Shown: positions 7,880-17,242 of the stretch, in pieces | How positions within the stretch are numbered: the stretch's first letter is position 1 | How the letters are laid out: every line of letters starts with the position of its first letter | Assembly (NCBI RefSeq): GCF_016743815.1 | Contig: NZ_CP061035.1 | Location: forward strand, 3,226,501-3,290,500 | DNA: 64,000 nt | DNA from: Sphingomonas aliaeris | GTDB lineage: Bacteria; Pseudomonadota; Alphaproteobacteria; Sphingomonadales; Sphingomonadaceae | Direction: 5' to 3' | Notes under the pieces: model-generated | Told to the model about the DNA's origin: nothing | What the model saw: the letters and a program-made list of their open reading frames with translations, nothing else | The model's database searches: none | Made by a program: the position numbers and the translations under genes

Positions 7880-10800
7880 ATGCGCTTCTCGCGCTTCTTC
7901 ATCACGCGGCCGATCTTCGCCGCGGTGATCGCCGTCATCATCACGCTTGTCGGAGCGATCGCCTATCTCAGCCTGCCGGTGTCGCAATATCCCGACATCG
8001 TACCGCCGACCGTCACAGTCAGCGCGGTCTATCCCGGCGCGAGCGCGGAAACCGTCGCGGAGACGGTCGCCGCACCGATCGAGCAGGAGATCAACGGCGT
8101 CGACAACATGCTGTACCAGTCGTCGCAATCGACCGGCGACGGCAAGCTGACGATCACCGTGACGTTCAAGATCGGTACCGATCTGGATGCCGCGCAGGTG
8201 CTGGTGCAGAACCGCGTCGCCGTCGCCGTGCCGCGCCTGCCGGAGGACGTGCAGCGACTGGGCGTGGTCACGCGCAAGACGTCGCCCGATTTCCTGATGG
8301 TCGTCAACATGGTTTCCCCCGACGACTCGCTCGATCGCGGATACATCTCCAACTATGCGCTGACGCAGGTGCGCGATCGCCTGTCGCGGATCGACGGCGT
8401 AGGCGACGTGCAATTGTTCGGCGCACGCGATTATTCCATGCGTATCTGGATCGATCCCGGCCGCGCCGCCGCGCTCGACCTGACGGCCGGCGAGATCGTC
8501 GCCGCCCTGCGCGCGCAGAACGTGCAGGTCGCCGCCGGCACGCTCGGCCAGCCACCCTATGCCCAGGGCAACGCCTTCCAGCTCAACGTCGAAACGCAGG
8601 GCCGCCTGACCGATCCCAAGCAGTTCGGCGATGTCGTGATCCGCACCGACGCGACCGGGCGTCAGGTCCGCGTGTCCGATGTCGCGCGCGTCGAACTCGG
8701 CGCGCAGGATTACGGCGCCAACACCTATCTCAGCGGCAAACCGACGGTCGTCGTCGCGGTTTTCCAGCGCCCCGGCTCCAACGCGCTCGCCGCCGCGCAA
8801 AAGGTCAATGCCGAGATGGAAGCGATGTCGAAGCGCTTTCCCAAGGGTCTCGGCTACCGCGTCATCTACAACCCGACGGAATTCATCGCCCAGTCGATCG
8901 ACGCGGTGAAGCACACGCTGATCGAGGCGATGGTCCTCGTCGTGCTCGTCATCCTGGTCTTCCTCCAGAAGTGGCGCGCCGCGATCATCCCGATCATCGC
9001 CATTCCGGTATCGCTTATCGGCACCTTCGCAGTGCTGGCGGCGGTCGGATATTCGCTCAACAACCTGTCGCTGTTCGGGCTGGTGCTTGCGATCGGTATC
9101 GTCGTCGACGACGCGATCGTCGTGGTCGAGAATGTCGAACGCAACCTCGAACGCGGCCTGTCGCCGCTGGAGGCGGCACGGACGTCGATGGACGAGGTGT
9201 CCGGCGCGCTCGTCGCGATCGTGCTGGTCCTGTGCGCGGTGTTCATCCCCACCGTATTCCTCACCGGTCTGTCCGGGGCCTTCTACCGCCAGTTCGCGGT
9301 GACGATCTCGACCGCGACGATCATCTCGCTGATCCTGTCGCTGACTTTGTCGCCCGCACTTGCCGCGCTGCTGCTGCGCCCGCATGCCGATGCGGCCGAC
9401 GACAATCGCGTGCAGCGCGCAGTGCGCCGCGCCGGCGACGCCTTCAACCGGGCGTTCGAACGGATGAGCCTTGCCTATGCCGGGCTCACCCGCCGCCTCG
9501 TCCTCGCGCCCAGGCGGATGGCGGCGCTTTATGGCGCGTTGATCCTGCTGACCGTCGGTGTGTTCGCCTGGACTCCGACCGGCTTCGTGCCCGCGCAGGA
9601 TCAGGGCTATTTCCTCACCGTGATCCAGTTGCCGCCCGGCGCGTCGGTCGAACGCACCGACGCCGTGATGCAGAAGGTCGCCAAGCGCATCCTGCCGCTT
9701 GCCGGGGTCAAGGGCGCGGTGATGCTCGCCGGGTTCGACGGCCCGTCGCAGACGCTCGCCCCCAACGCCGCCGCCGCCTACATCCCGCTTAAGTCGTTCG
9801 AGGAGCGCGAGAAACTCGGCGTCACGCTCGCCAGCATCATGGCCGAGGCGCAGAAGGCGACCGGCGACATCGACGAGGCGCGCCTGCTCATCATCCCGCC
9901 ACCTTTGATCCAGGGGATCGGCTCGGCCGGCGGATATCGCCTGATGGTGCAGGATCAGGAAGGCCGCAGCTATGGCGAGATCGCCAAGGCCTCCAACGAC
10001 CTGATCGGCAAGGCCAACCAGACCGAAGGGCTGGCCCAGATCTACACCTTCTTCGAAACCTCGACGCCGCGTATCTTCGCCGATGTCGACCGGACCAAGG
10101 CGAACATGCTGGGCGTGCCCCCGGAAAGGGTGTTCGAGGCGTTGCAGGTCTATCTAGGGTCCGCATTCGTCAACGACTTCAACATGCTCGGCCACACCTA
10201 CCGCGTCACTGCTCAGGCCGATGCTCCATTCCGGAATACGACGGCGGATATCGCCAACCTGAAGACGCGCTCGAATTCCGGGCAGATGGTGCCGGTCGGG
10301 TCGGTCGCCACGTTCGAGGATCGCACCGGGCCGTACCGCGTGGTGCGCTACAATCTCCGCCCCGCGGTCGAGGTCGATGGCGATACCGCCCCCGGCTTCT
10401 CGTCCGGCCAGTCGCTGGTCGCGATGGAGAAGCTTGCTGATGCCAGCCTGCCCAGCGGCTATTCGCACGAATGGACCGGGATCGCCTTCCAGCAGAAGCT
10501 GGCGGGCAGCACCGCCGGTCTGGTCTTCGGCATGGCCGTGGTGTTCGTCTTCCTCGTGCTCGCGGCGCAGTATGAAAGCCTTACCTTGCCGCTGGCGATC
10601 ATCCTGATCGTGCCGATGTGCCTGTTGGCGGCGATGACCGGCGTCAACCTGCGCGGCATGGACAATAACGTCCTGACGCAGATCGGGCTGGTCGTGCTGA
10701 TCGCATTGGCCGCGAAGAACGCGATCCTCGTGGTCGAATTCGCCCGGCAGGCCGAGGAACAGGAGGGCCTGTCCCCGGTCGAAGCCGCCGTCCGCGCCGC

Positions 10801-11071
10801 GCAGGATCGTCTTCGCCCGATCTTGATGACCAGCTTCGCATTCATCCTCGGAACCGTTCCGCTGGTGATCGCGACCGGCGCAGGCGCGGAACTGCGGCAA
10901 GCGCTTGGAACGGCGGTGTTTTTCGGCATGATCGGCGTCACCGCCTTCGGCCTCTTCTTCACCCCCTTCTTCTACGTCATGTGCCGCGCCCTCGCGATCC
11001 GCCTGTCGCGTCGCAAACCGAAGGCGGCACCGGACCAATCGGGTCCCGCCGCGCTCCAGCCCGCCGAATAA
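7880..11071 (+). CDS. RND multidrug efflux pump, inner-membrane transporter (AcrB/MexB, HAE1 type)
   Basis: The protein is 1063 residues, the normal size for a drug-proton antiporter of this family. It begins MRFSRFFITRPIFAAV, the standard first helix, and has twelve membrane segments around two large periplasmic loops. Proton-relay aspartates lie in IGIVVDDAIVVVENV and the relay lysine in LAAKNAILVVEFA. The signature GGYRLMVQD-type porter region is present. It works with the adaptor upstream and the outer channel 11 bases downstream. Substrates cannot be read from the sequence. Expression is probably controlled by the TetR at 5173. Confidence 0.95.
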   Translation: MRFSRFFITRPIFAAVIAVIITLVGAIAYLSLPVSQYPDIVPPTVTVSAVYPGASAETVAETVAAPIEQEINGVDNMLYQSSQSTGDGKLTITVTFKIGTDLDAAQVLVQNRVAVAVPRLPEDVQRLGVVTRKTSPDFLMVVNMVSPDDSLDRGYISNYALTQVRDRLSRIDGVGDVQLFGARDYSMRIWIDPGRAAALDLTAGEIVAALRAQNVQVAAGTLGQPPYAQGNAFQLNVETQGRLTDPKQFGDVVIRTDATGRQVRVSDVARVELGAQDYGANTYLSGKPTVVVAVFQRPGSNALAAAQKVNAEMEAMSKRFPKGLGYRVIYNPTEFIAQSIDAVKHTLIEAMVLVVLVILVFLQKWRAAIIPIIAIPVSLIGTFAVLAAVGYSLNNLSLFGLVLAIGIVVDDAIVVVENVERNLERGLSPLEAARTSMDEVSGALVAIVLVLCAVFIPTVFLTGLSGAFYRQFAVTISTATIISLILSLTLSPALAALLLRPHADAADDNRVQRAVRRAGDAFNRAFERMSLAYAGLTRRLVLAPRRMAALYGALILLTVGVFAWTPTGFVPAQDQGYFLTVIQLPPGASVERTDAVMQKVAKRILPLAGVKGAVMLAGFDGPSQTLAPNAAAAYIPLKSFEEREKLGVTLASIMAEAQKATGDIDEARLLIIPPPLIQGIGSAGGYRLMVQDQEGRSYGEIAKASNDLIGKANQTEGLAQIYTFFETSTPRIFADVDRTKANMLGVPPERVFEALQVYLGSAFVNDFNMLGHTYRVTAQADAPFRNTTADIANLKTRSNSGQMVPVGSVATFEDRTGPYRVVRYNLRPAVEVDGDTAPGFSSGQSLVAMEKLADASLPSGYSHEWTGIAFQQKLAGSTAGLVFGMAVVFVFLVLAAQYESLTLPLAIILIVPMCLLAAMTGVNLRGMDNNVLTQIGLVVLIALAAKNAILVVEFARQAEEQEGLSPVEAAVRAAQDRLRPILMTSFAFILGTVPLVIATGAGAELRQALGTAVFFGMIGVTAFGLFFTPFFYVMCRALAIRLSRRKPKAAPDQSGPAALQPAE

Positions 11072-11082
11072 AGGCCAGTCCC

Positions 11083-12480
11083 ATGAAACGCGCTTTGCTC
11101 TCCTCCCTTTCCGCACTGACGCTCGCCGCCTGCGCCGCCGGCCCGAACTATGTCGCGCCGATCCCTGCGCCGAAAGCGACGGCCTCCTTCATCGGCGCGG
11201 GCCAGCCCGGCATCGCTGCCACGACCGCCGGCGATCATTGGTGGCGGCTGTATGACGATCCAGTCCTCGACGGGCTCGTCGCCGATGCGCTGAAGGCCAA
11301 TACCGATATCCGCGTCGCGGTCGCCCGGCTTGATGCGGCGCGGGCGTCCTTGCGCGGTGTGCGTAACGACCGCTTGCCGCAGACCAATATTGTGACGAAT
11401 ACCAACTATGCCCGTCTGCCCGCCGCACAGCGCCTGCCCGGCATGGACCGGGAGGATGCGGGCGTCGATATCGGGTTCAACGTCGCTTACGAACTCGATT
11501 TGGCCGGCCGGGTGAAGCGCAATATCGAGGCCGCGCGCGGCGATGTCGGTGCGGCGGAGGCCGACGCCGATGCGGTGCGCGTCGCGATCGTCGCGGCAAC
11601 CACGCGCGCCTATGTCGATGCCGCCGCCTCGGCCGAACGACTCGCCGTCGCCGAGCGAGTCGTCAAGCTGCTGGATGAAAGCGCGCGGTTGACCGGCAAG
11701 CGTGTCGAGGCCGGACGCGCTGCACCGCTGGACACGATCCGCATCACCACGTTGCGCGATCAACGCGCCGCGCTCGTCCCCGCGCTTCAGGCCGATCGGC
11801 AAGCCGCATTGTTCCGGCTGGCCACGTTGACCGGGCGGACGCCGCAGGAGCTTCCCGCGATCGCCGCCGCACGCACCAGCACGCCGCGCCTGACGCAGCC
11901 GATCCCGGTCGGCGACGGCGCCGCCTTGCTGGCCCGGCGCCCCGACGTGCGCGCCGCCGAACGCCGTCTCGCCGCCGCCACGGCGCGGATCGGCGTGGCT
12001 ACCGCAGACCTGTATCCACGTATCTCACTCGGTGGCTCGGTCGGCTCGACGGGAACCGGTTTTGGCGACGTCTTCGGCGGCGGTCCGCTGCGCTGGCTGG
12101 TGGGGTCGCTGATCAACTGGACCTTCCCGAACACCGGGGCGACCCGCGCCCGGATCGCCGGAGCGGAAGCGGACATGCGCGGTGCGCTTGCCGAATTCGA
12201 CGGCACGGTGCTCCAGGCGTTGCAGGAAACCGAGACGGCAATGTCCACCTACGCTCGCGAACTCGACCGCCGCACCGCGCTGCAAGCCGCGCGCAACGGC
12301 GCCGAACGCGCCGCACGCATTACCCGCGCACGCCAACGCGAGGGGCAGATCGACTTTCTGAGCGTCCTCGACGCAGAGCGCACGTTCGCAGATGCAGATG
12401 CCGACCTTGCCGCCGCCGATGCACGCATCGCCGGTGCGCAGGTCGATCTGTTTCGTTCGCTCGGCGGCGGGTGGAGCTAA
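11083..12480 (+). CDS. Outer-membrane efflux lipoprotein (NodT/OprM type)
   Basis: The ATG at 11083 starts MKRALLSSLSALTLAACAAG, a lipoprotein signal with lipobox LAAC. The 465-residue protein has the two repeated long helical hairpins of TolC-type channels (for example ARLDAARASLRG and the related second half) and the usual closing motif FRSLGGGW. It completes the tripartite pump with the genes at 6483 and 7880; the gap from the pump gene is only 11 bases. The upstream in-frame start at 10981 would overlap the pump and lose the signal peptide, so it was not used. Confidence 0.92.
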   Translation: MKRALLSSLSALTLAACAAGPNYVAPIPAPKATASFIGAGQPGIAATTAGDHWWRLYDDPVLDGLVADALKANTDIRVAVARLDAARASLRGVRNDRLPQTNIVTNTNYARLPAAQRLPGMDREDAGVDIGFNVAYELDLAGRVKRNIEAARGDVGAAEADADAVRVAIVAATTRAYVDAAASAERLAVAERVVKLLDESARLTGKRVEAGRAAPLDTIRITTLRDQRAALVPALQADRQAALFRLATLTGRTPQELPAIAAARTSTPRLTQPIPVGDGAALLARRPDVRAAERRLAAATARIGVATADLYPRISLGGSVGSTGTGFGDVFGGGPLRWLVGSLINWTFPNTGATRARIAGAEADMRGALAEFDGTVLQALQETETAMSTYARELDRRTALQAARNGAERAARITRARQREGQIDFLSVLDAERTFADADADLAAADARIAGAQVDLFRSLGGGWS

Positions 12481-12503
12481 ACCTCAGGCGTCAGCCGCAG
12501 AAA

Positions 12504-12953
12504 TCAGCCGACATCCTCGACCTGCGGCAGGTACGCGCCATAACCCTCGGCCTCCATGTCGTCGCGATGCACGAAGCGCAGCGACGCGGAGTTGATGCAG
12601 TAGCGCAAGCCGCCCCGATCGCGCGGGCCGTCATCGAACACATGACCGAGATGGCTGTCGCCATGCGCCGAACGCACTTCGGTCCGGACCATGCCGTGCG
12701 AGGTATCGCGGATCTCCTCGACATGCGCCGGCTCGATCGGCTTGGTGAAGCTCGGCCAGCCGCAATGCGAATCGAACTTGTCCGCGGACGCGAACAGCGG
12801 CTCACCCGACACGATGTCGACATAGATGCCGGGCTGTTTGTTATCGAGATACTTGCCCGTGCCCGGCCGCTCCGTCCCACTTTCCTGCGTGACGTGATAT
12901 TCCTCGGGCGTAAGTGCGGCTATCGCCTCGGCAGTCTTTGCATATGTGGTCAT
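12504..12953 (-). CDS. msrB: Peptide-methionine (R)-S-oxide reductase
   Basis: This 149-residue cytosolic enzyme reduces methionine R-sulfoxide in proteins, using thioredoxin. The catalytic cysteine is C119 in [10 protein letters not shown] and the resolving cysteine is C64 in SHCGWPSF; the [10 protein letters not shown] motif is present. The two CxxC zinc sites of many MsrB proteins are absent (the region reads [12 protein letters not shown]), so this is a zinc-free form. The gene is convergent with the efflux operon, 23 bases from its end. Confidence 0.95.
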   Translation of the reverse strand: MTTYAKTAEAIAALTPEEYHVTQESGTERPGTGKYLDNKQPGIYVDIVSGEPLFASADKFDSHCGWPSFTKPIEPAHVEEIRDTSHGMVRTEVRSAHGDSHLGHVFDDGPRDRGGLRYCINSASLRFVHRDDMEAEGYGAYLPQVEDVG

Positions 12954-13041
12954 GAACCATGTCTCCTATCCCTGCGTAGATGGGGAACTCGACCGGGATT
13001 TTCCACTCAGCGCGCGCCAGATATTGCGTTTCACCGGGACG

Positions 13042-14085
13042 TTAGGGCAGATTGGCGACCCCGTTTTGCCGCACCACTTCGACGATGATGTCGCCCGCTT
13101 GCAACTGCTGCGCCTCCGGGTCCCAGAAGCAGAAGCTGGTATTCCCGCGGTAGATACGGTGCCCGAGGCCGGTGCGGATCTGCGCCAGGGGGTGGCCGAT
13201 CTCATCCGCAGCGACCGGGCGTTCGCGCAACGCCACCTCGCCACTCGCACCCGCAAGATCGGAGATATAGGACGCGATATGCGCGCCGTGCGTCGAACCG
13301 GCGAGCAATACGCCCGCCAGGCTCGTCGGATTGATGACGGTGTCCGCACCCGCCTGCCGCGCGATCGCCTCGTTATCCTGCGATTTGATCACGACGCTGA
13401 CCGGAACGGTCGCGGCGAGCCCGCGCGCGGTGAGGACGATGAGGATCGAGGTGTCGTCGCGTCCGGCGGCGACGATCACCGCGCTCGCGCGATCTACTTG
13501 CGCCGCCTCCAGCACCGCGTTGCGCGTCGCATCGCCTTCCATCACGGTCACGCCGTGGGTTTCCGCAATCTCCAGCGCGGATGCGTGATCGTCGATCACC
13601 ACGATCGTTTCGGGCACCGCGCCGCGCTTGATCAGTTCGTCCACCGCCTGCGCCCCGCTGGTGCCATAGCCCGCGACGACGACATGATTGTGCAGGTTGC
13701 GCTGAATGACCTTCATTCGCCATTTCTCCCAAACCCGTTTGAAGACGAAGTCATAGGCAGTTCCCAGAAAGATGAGCCAGACGAACAGGCGGACCGGCGT
13801 CACGACGAACGTATCGAACATCCGGGCGTGCGTCGTAACGGGCACGATATCGCCGTAACCGACCGTCGTTACCGTGATCACGGTGAAATACAGCACGTCC
13901 AGGAAGCTGATCGCGCCGTCATAATTGTCGCGCAGCCCATCGCGGTCCAGCCAATGGCCGGTCAGGGCGACCGCGACCAGCGCGGCGGCGAGCGCGACGC
14001 GCCAGAACAAGCGCAGCCAGGCGGGCGTCTGGCCTTTCCGCCGGAGGTTGAAGCTGCGGCGTTGGCTCCGGCGATCCATCCCCAT
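13042..14085 (-). CDS. Two-helix potassium channel with RCK (TrkA-N) domain
   Basis: The 347-residue protein has two membrane helices (about 25-45 and 90-110) around a pore loop with selectivity filter TTVGYGD (GYG at 76-78). It continues as a cytosolic Rossmann RCK domain (HVVVAGYGTSGAQAV, about 133-250) and a TrkA-C-like end. This is the layout of MthK-type ligand-gated potassium channels. The acidic residue ending the second RCK strand (VIDDHAS) suggests nucleotide binding. It is a single gene, 88 bases upstream of msrB in the same direction. Confidence 0.92.
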   Translation of the reverse strand: MGMDRRSQRRSFNLRRKGQTPAWLRLFWRVALAAALVAVALTGHWLDRDGLRDNYDGAISFLDVLYFTVITVTTVGYGDIVPVTTHARMFDTFVVTPVRLFVWLIFLGTAYDFVFKRVWEKWRMKVIQRNLHNHVVVAGYGTSGAQAVDELIKRGAVPETIVVIDDHASALEIAETHGVTVMEGDATRNAVLEAAQVDRASAVIVAAGRDDTSILIVLTARGLAATVPVSVVIKSQDNEAIARQAGADTVINPTSLAGVLLAGSTHGAHIASYISDLAGASGEVALRERPVAADEIGHPLAQIRTGLGHRIYRGNTSFCFWDPEAQQLQAGDIIVEVVRQNGVANLP

Positions 14086-14193
14086 CGTCTAGGGCGGCAA
14101 CCGCGTGATCGGAAGGGGGTTTCGCAGGGACGACGCACCGGATGGCCGTATCGCGCGTTGTAAGGCATCGAACGCGAACGAAAGGATGCGACG

Positions 14194-14512
14194 ATGTCGA
14201 TGACCGAGCAGGATGACGAACGGGATATTCCCCCGATAACGGCAAGCGGCCGAAGTTCGCCACGCCGATCGACGAGCGGTTGAAGCAGGTCGGGACGGGC
14301 AGCGGCTATTCCGGCCAGGAATATGACAGTGCGGGTCAGGCCGAGTGGCGCGCGGAGCAGGAGCGCAAGAGCCTGCCGGCCGGCAGCGGCGTCAGCGGTA
14401 GCGGTATCGGCGCGGGGGTGGTCAGGCCGGGGAGGATTACGATCCGGACACGCCGGGCGGTGCCGAACCCGATGGGCAACCGTCCGACCGCGGGAGCAGA
14501 GCGGATCGCTAG
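14194..14512 (+). pseudogene. Hypothetical protein with two frame breaks (reconstructed 106 aa)
   Basis: Three successive frames make one sensible acidic protein: MSMTEQDDER, then GYSPDNGKRPKFATPIDERL, then GEDYDPDTPGGAEPDG up to TAG at 14510. Joining them needs one extra G in the G run at 14222-14224 and one in the run at 14414-14418; both repairs give natural Gly codons and a 106-residue protein. Two internal segments resemble each other (SGQEYDSAGQAEW and AGEDYDPDTPGGAE), a weak repeat. I do not recognise the family. Error in homopolymer runs is a good explanation. Confidence 0.55.
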
Positions 14513-15047
14513 GCGCGCGTCACCCAAGCCGAAGGCGTTGAAGGTCTTTCGCACCGCCGTCGGTTTCCACGACGCCTATGTCGCGGCGCCGAGCAAGAAG
14601 GCGGCGCTTGAGGCGTGGGGGAGTAAGAAGGATCTGTTTGCACGCGGGGCGGCGGAGCTGGTGGAGGATCCGGCGCTGGCGAAGGCTGCGCTGGCCTCGC
14701 CGGGCACGGTGATAAAGGTATCGCGGGGGTCGGTGGCCGAGCAACTGGCGGCATTGCCCAAGGAACCACGCGGGACGTCGAAAAGTAGCAAAGGAACCGC
14801 GGAGAAAGCTTCCGAACCGCAACCGCGGCCGGACCGGGGGGCGTTGGATGCGGTCGAGGTGGAGATCGACAAACTACTGAAGGAGCAGGAGAAAGAGCTT
14901 GCCGAGATCGCCCGTCGGGAGGCGGAATTGGCCGCGGAGAAGCGTAAACTTATCGCATCGCAGAAAGAGGAGATGGCGGCGCTGGAGAGACGGCGGGACG
15001 AACGCCGCCGCGCCTATGACGCCGCCATAAAGACTTGGCGCGGTTGA
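14472..15047 (+). CDS. TolA-like coiled-coil protein of sphingomonad type
   Basis: The N-terminal part carries LKVFRTAVGFHDAYVAAPS, which I recall as the opening of proteins annotated in sphingomonads as cell-envelope biogenesis protein TolA. The C-terminal third (about residues 130-185) is a charged coiled coil rich in Glu, Lys and Ala. No membrane segment is seen, so this is not a classical TolA. The start is uncertain: ATG at 14472 overlaps the previous gene, while TTG at 14538 would begin right at LKVFRT, closer to where the family starts. Confidence 0.6.
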   Translation: MGNRPTAGAERIARRASPKPKALKVFRTAVGFHDAYVAAPSKKAALEAWGSKKDLFARGAAELVEDPALAKAALASPGTVIKVSRGSVAEQLAALPKEPRGTSKSSKGTAEKASEPQPRPDRGALDAVEVEIDKLLKEQEKELAEIARREAELAAEKRKLIASQKEEMAALERRRDERRRAYDAAIKTWRG

Positions 15048-15050
15048 CCT

Positions 15051-15323
15051 TTATTCCAGATCGTCTTCGCTGATCACGATCGTATCGGAATCCGGATCGC
15101 GACCCAGAGCGACCAACGCTGCGTCCGCGATTTCGTCGGTATGGGCCTTGAAGATGGCCAGTGCGTCGCCATCGGGGATCGTCGCGCTGATCGCTTCCAG
15201 CACCGAATACTGGACGGCGAACAGATAGCGTTCGTCCTCCACCTCGCCTTCGAATTCGACCTGCTGCTGGTCGATATCGTCTTCGAGCGTCTTCATGTCG
15301 ATGTCCAGGCGATCCTCGGCCAT
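15051..15323 (-). CDS. DUF1488-like small protein (90 aa)
   Basis: The ATG at 15323 follows AAAGGACAATATCGC, a good ribosome site. The protein is very acidic, begins MAEDRLDIDMKTLEDDID and contains FAVQYSVLEAISA and LAIFKAHTDEIADAAL, which fits the DUF1488 pattern of a short domain with a conserved aromatic-Val core and a C-terminal helix. Function is unknown. It is convergent with the TolA-like gene; the stop codons are three bases apart. Confidence 0.6.
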   Translation of the reverse strand: MAEDRLDIDMKTLEDDIDQQQVEFEGEVEDERYLFAVQYSVLEAISATIPDGDALAIFKAHTDEIADAALVALGRDPDSDTIVISEDDLE

Positions 15324-15427
15324 GCGATATTGTCCTTTGTTCAAGTGATGTTGCGACTTCGCACCATCCTTGAACGTCGGCAGCGTTCGATCAAGCCTCA
15401 AACGATGAGGACGCGCGCTTTACCCTG

Positions 15428-17083
15428 TCAGACCGTCGCCACCGGGGCCCGCGCGCCGCTTGTCACCCGGTGCGTTGCGACGACGCGCCGGTCGAACGTC
15501 CGGCTGAAGACCGTCGACAGGCCGATATGTTGGGCGGTGGCGGCGTCGGGGGTCAGCGTCAGCAGGATATAGCCTTTCGCATCCTGATCGCAGAACGCCA
15601 CCTCGCGATTCTGTTCGGCCAGCACCGCGCCGAGGCCGGGCAGGAGCGAGCCGTAGGACGGGCTGGTGATCGCGGTGGCGCCGAATTCCGTCGCGACAAG
15701 CGTTCCGCCGTCATCGTACAGATCGTTCGACCAGGCGGCGTGACTGTCGCCCGAAAGCACGATCGGCGACGAATTTGCCTTGCGGAAGCTGGCATAAAGG
15801 CGTTCGCGCGCCGGTGGATAGCCGTCCCAGGAATCGAGGTTGAACGGCAGGCCCGCGCGGTAACTGGCCTTCGCTTCCTCTAGCCGGTCGCGCCACGTGT
15901 TGGAGAGTTTCGCCAGCGCCGGGCCGACGGCCTTCGCGGCAAGACCGGTTTCCAGATCGGGACCCGCGACGCGCGCCATGACGACCTGATTGCCGAGCAA
16001 CTGCCACGGCTTCCCGGCGCGGACCGATGCGGACAGCGTCTGTTCCAGCCAGCGTTGCTGCACGGCCCCGAGCAATTCGCGATCGGGACGCGCGCGTTCG
16101 GCGATCGCGGCGGCATATTGGTCGGGCGTGGGCGCCTGCCCCTTGGGCGCGACCTGTTCGGACCGGGCCAGCAACCGCGTCTCGACCATTGCGAGCGTCG
16201 CGAGATCGCCGAATTCGAAACTGCGATAGATCGCCGCACGCCCCAGCCCGCGACGCGATTCACGGATCGGCATCCATTCGAAATAGGCCTGCATCGCCGC
16301 CGCCTTGCGCGCGGCCCAACTGCCTTCGGTCTTCGGGTCGTGATTTTCGGCGCCACCGATCCAGCCGTCATTCGCGACCTCGTGATCGTCCCACACGCAG
16401 ATGAACGCGGCACGGGCATGCGCCGCCTGCATGTCGGGATCGGTCTTCACCTGCGCGTGGCGACGGCGATAATCGTCGAGCGACACGATTTCGTGGCGCG
16501 GGTCGGGGACGCGACCGATCTTCTTGCCGATATCGCCGCCATAGCCGTCCTCGCCATATTCGTAGATGTAATCGCCGAGATGGACGACCGCATCGAGCCG
16601 GGGCTGTTTGGCCATATCGGCATAGGCGTTGAAGAAGCCGCCCGGATAAAGCTGACATGTCGCCACCCCGATGACGAGCCGATCGACCGCTCCGACAGGC
16701 AGGGTGCGGAATCGTCCGACCGGCGATTTCATGCCACCGGGCGCGGTGAACCAGAACCAATGATCCTGCCCGGGTGCCAGGCCGGTCGCCTCGACTTTCG
16801 CCGTGTGATCCGCCGCGGCGCGTGCGACGACCCGGCCGGACCGGACCGGCTTTCCGTCCAAAGTGGTGGAGACGTGCCAGTCGAGCGCGACGTCCCCCGA
16901 ACCGCCACCGGCGGGCGTTGCGCGGGTCCACAGCACCGCCCCGTCGCGCGCGGGATCGCCGCTGGCGACACCGTGGTCGAACGTCGCGCCGCGCGGGGTC
17001 GCCGCATGCGTGCCGCCCGGAAGTACCAGGGTCGCGCCGCTGCCGATTAGCGCAAGTGCGCCGCGCCGTCCGATATTGGTCAT
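15428..17083 (-). CDS. phoD: PhoD-type alkaline phosphatase, probably Tat-exported
   Basis: This 551-residue enzyme cleaves phosphate mono- or diesters in the periplasm. The N-terminus MTNIGRRGALALIGSGATLV has a twin arginine before a hydrophobic stretch, as in Tat signals. Then come a fibronectin-like domain (FDHGVASGDP, DHWFWF) and the metallophosphatase core with ATCQLYPGGFFN, HLGDYIYEYG and WDDHEVANDGW, the metal-binding set of PhoD, plus LSGDSHAAW near the end. Calcium and iron are the usual metals of the family. It lies downstream of a TonB receptor in the same direction, separated by a repeat element. Confidence 0.93.
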   Translation of the reverse strand: MTNIGRRGALALIGSGATLVLPGGTHAATPRGATFDHGVASGDPARDGAVLWTRATPAGGGSGDVALDWHVSTTLDGKPVRSGRVVARAAADHTAKVEATGLAPGQDHWFWFTAPGGMKSPVGRFRTLPVGAVDRLVIGVATCQLYPGGFFNAYADMAKQPRLDAVVHLGDYIYEYGEDGYGGDIGKKIGRVPDPRHEIVSLDDYRRRHAQVKTDPDMQAAHARAAFICVWDDHEVANDGWIGGAENHDPKTEGSWAARKAAAMQAYFEWMPIRESRRGLGRAAIYRSFEFGDLATLAMVETRLLARSEQVAPKGQAPTPDQYAAAIAERARPDRELLGAVQQRWLEQTLSASVRAGKPWQLLGNQVVMARVAGPDLETGLAAKAVGPALAKLSNTWRDRLEEAKASYRAGLPFNLDSWDGYPPARERLYASFRKANSSPIVLSGDSHAAWSNDLYDDGGTLVATEFGATAITSPSYGSLLPGLGAVLAEQNREVAFCDQDAKGYILLTLTPDAATAQHIGLSTVFSRTFDRRVVATHRVTSGARAPVATV

Positions 17084-17115
17084 GATCTGCTGTCTTTCGG
17101 TGGTTTCGGGCCGTC

Positions 17116-17211
17116 GTCATTCCCGCGAAGGCGGGAATCCATACTGGCTGACGTTTGCATATCCCGGTTCGAACGTCAGTGATTATGGATTCCCGCCTGC
17201 GCGGGAATGAC
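17116..17211. repeat. Paired ATTCCC-N8-GGGAAT repeat element, copy 1
   Basis: A 96-base element: GTCATTCCCGCGAAGGCGGG ending in AATCCATACTGGCTGACG, a variable middle, then GTGATTATGGATTCCCGCCT ending in GCGGGAATGAC. Each end is a small palindrome and the two ends are inverted to each other. Further copies lie at 25796-25889 and, split by an IS, at 34096-35246. The core matches the ATTCCC-N8-GGGAAT form known from neisserial dRS3 repeats. It sits between the TonB receptor gene and phoD. Confidence 0.75.
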
Positions 17212-17242
17212 ATGGTTTAGAGCGGCTTACAGACGAACCCGA

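Noticed and set aside
12946-14163. Forward-strand open frame of about 400 codons over the potassium channel gene
   Set aside because: It is antisense to a gene with a clear selectivity filter and RCK domain and has no recognisable motif.
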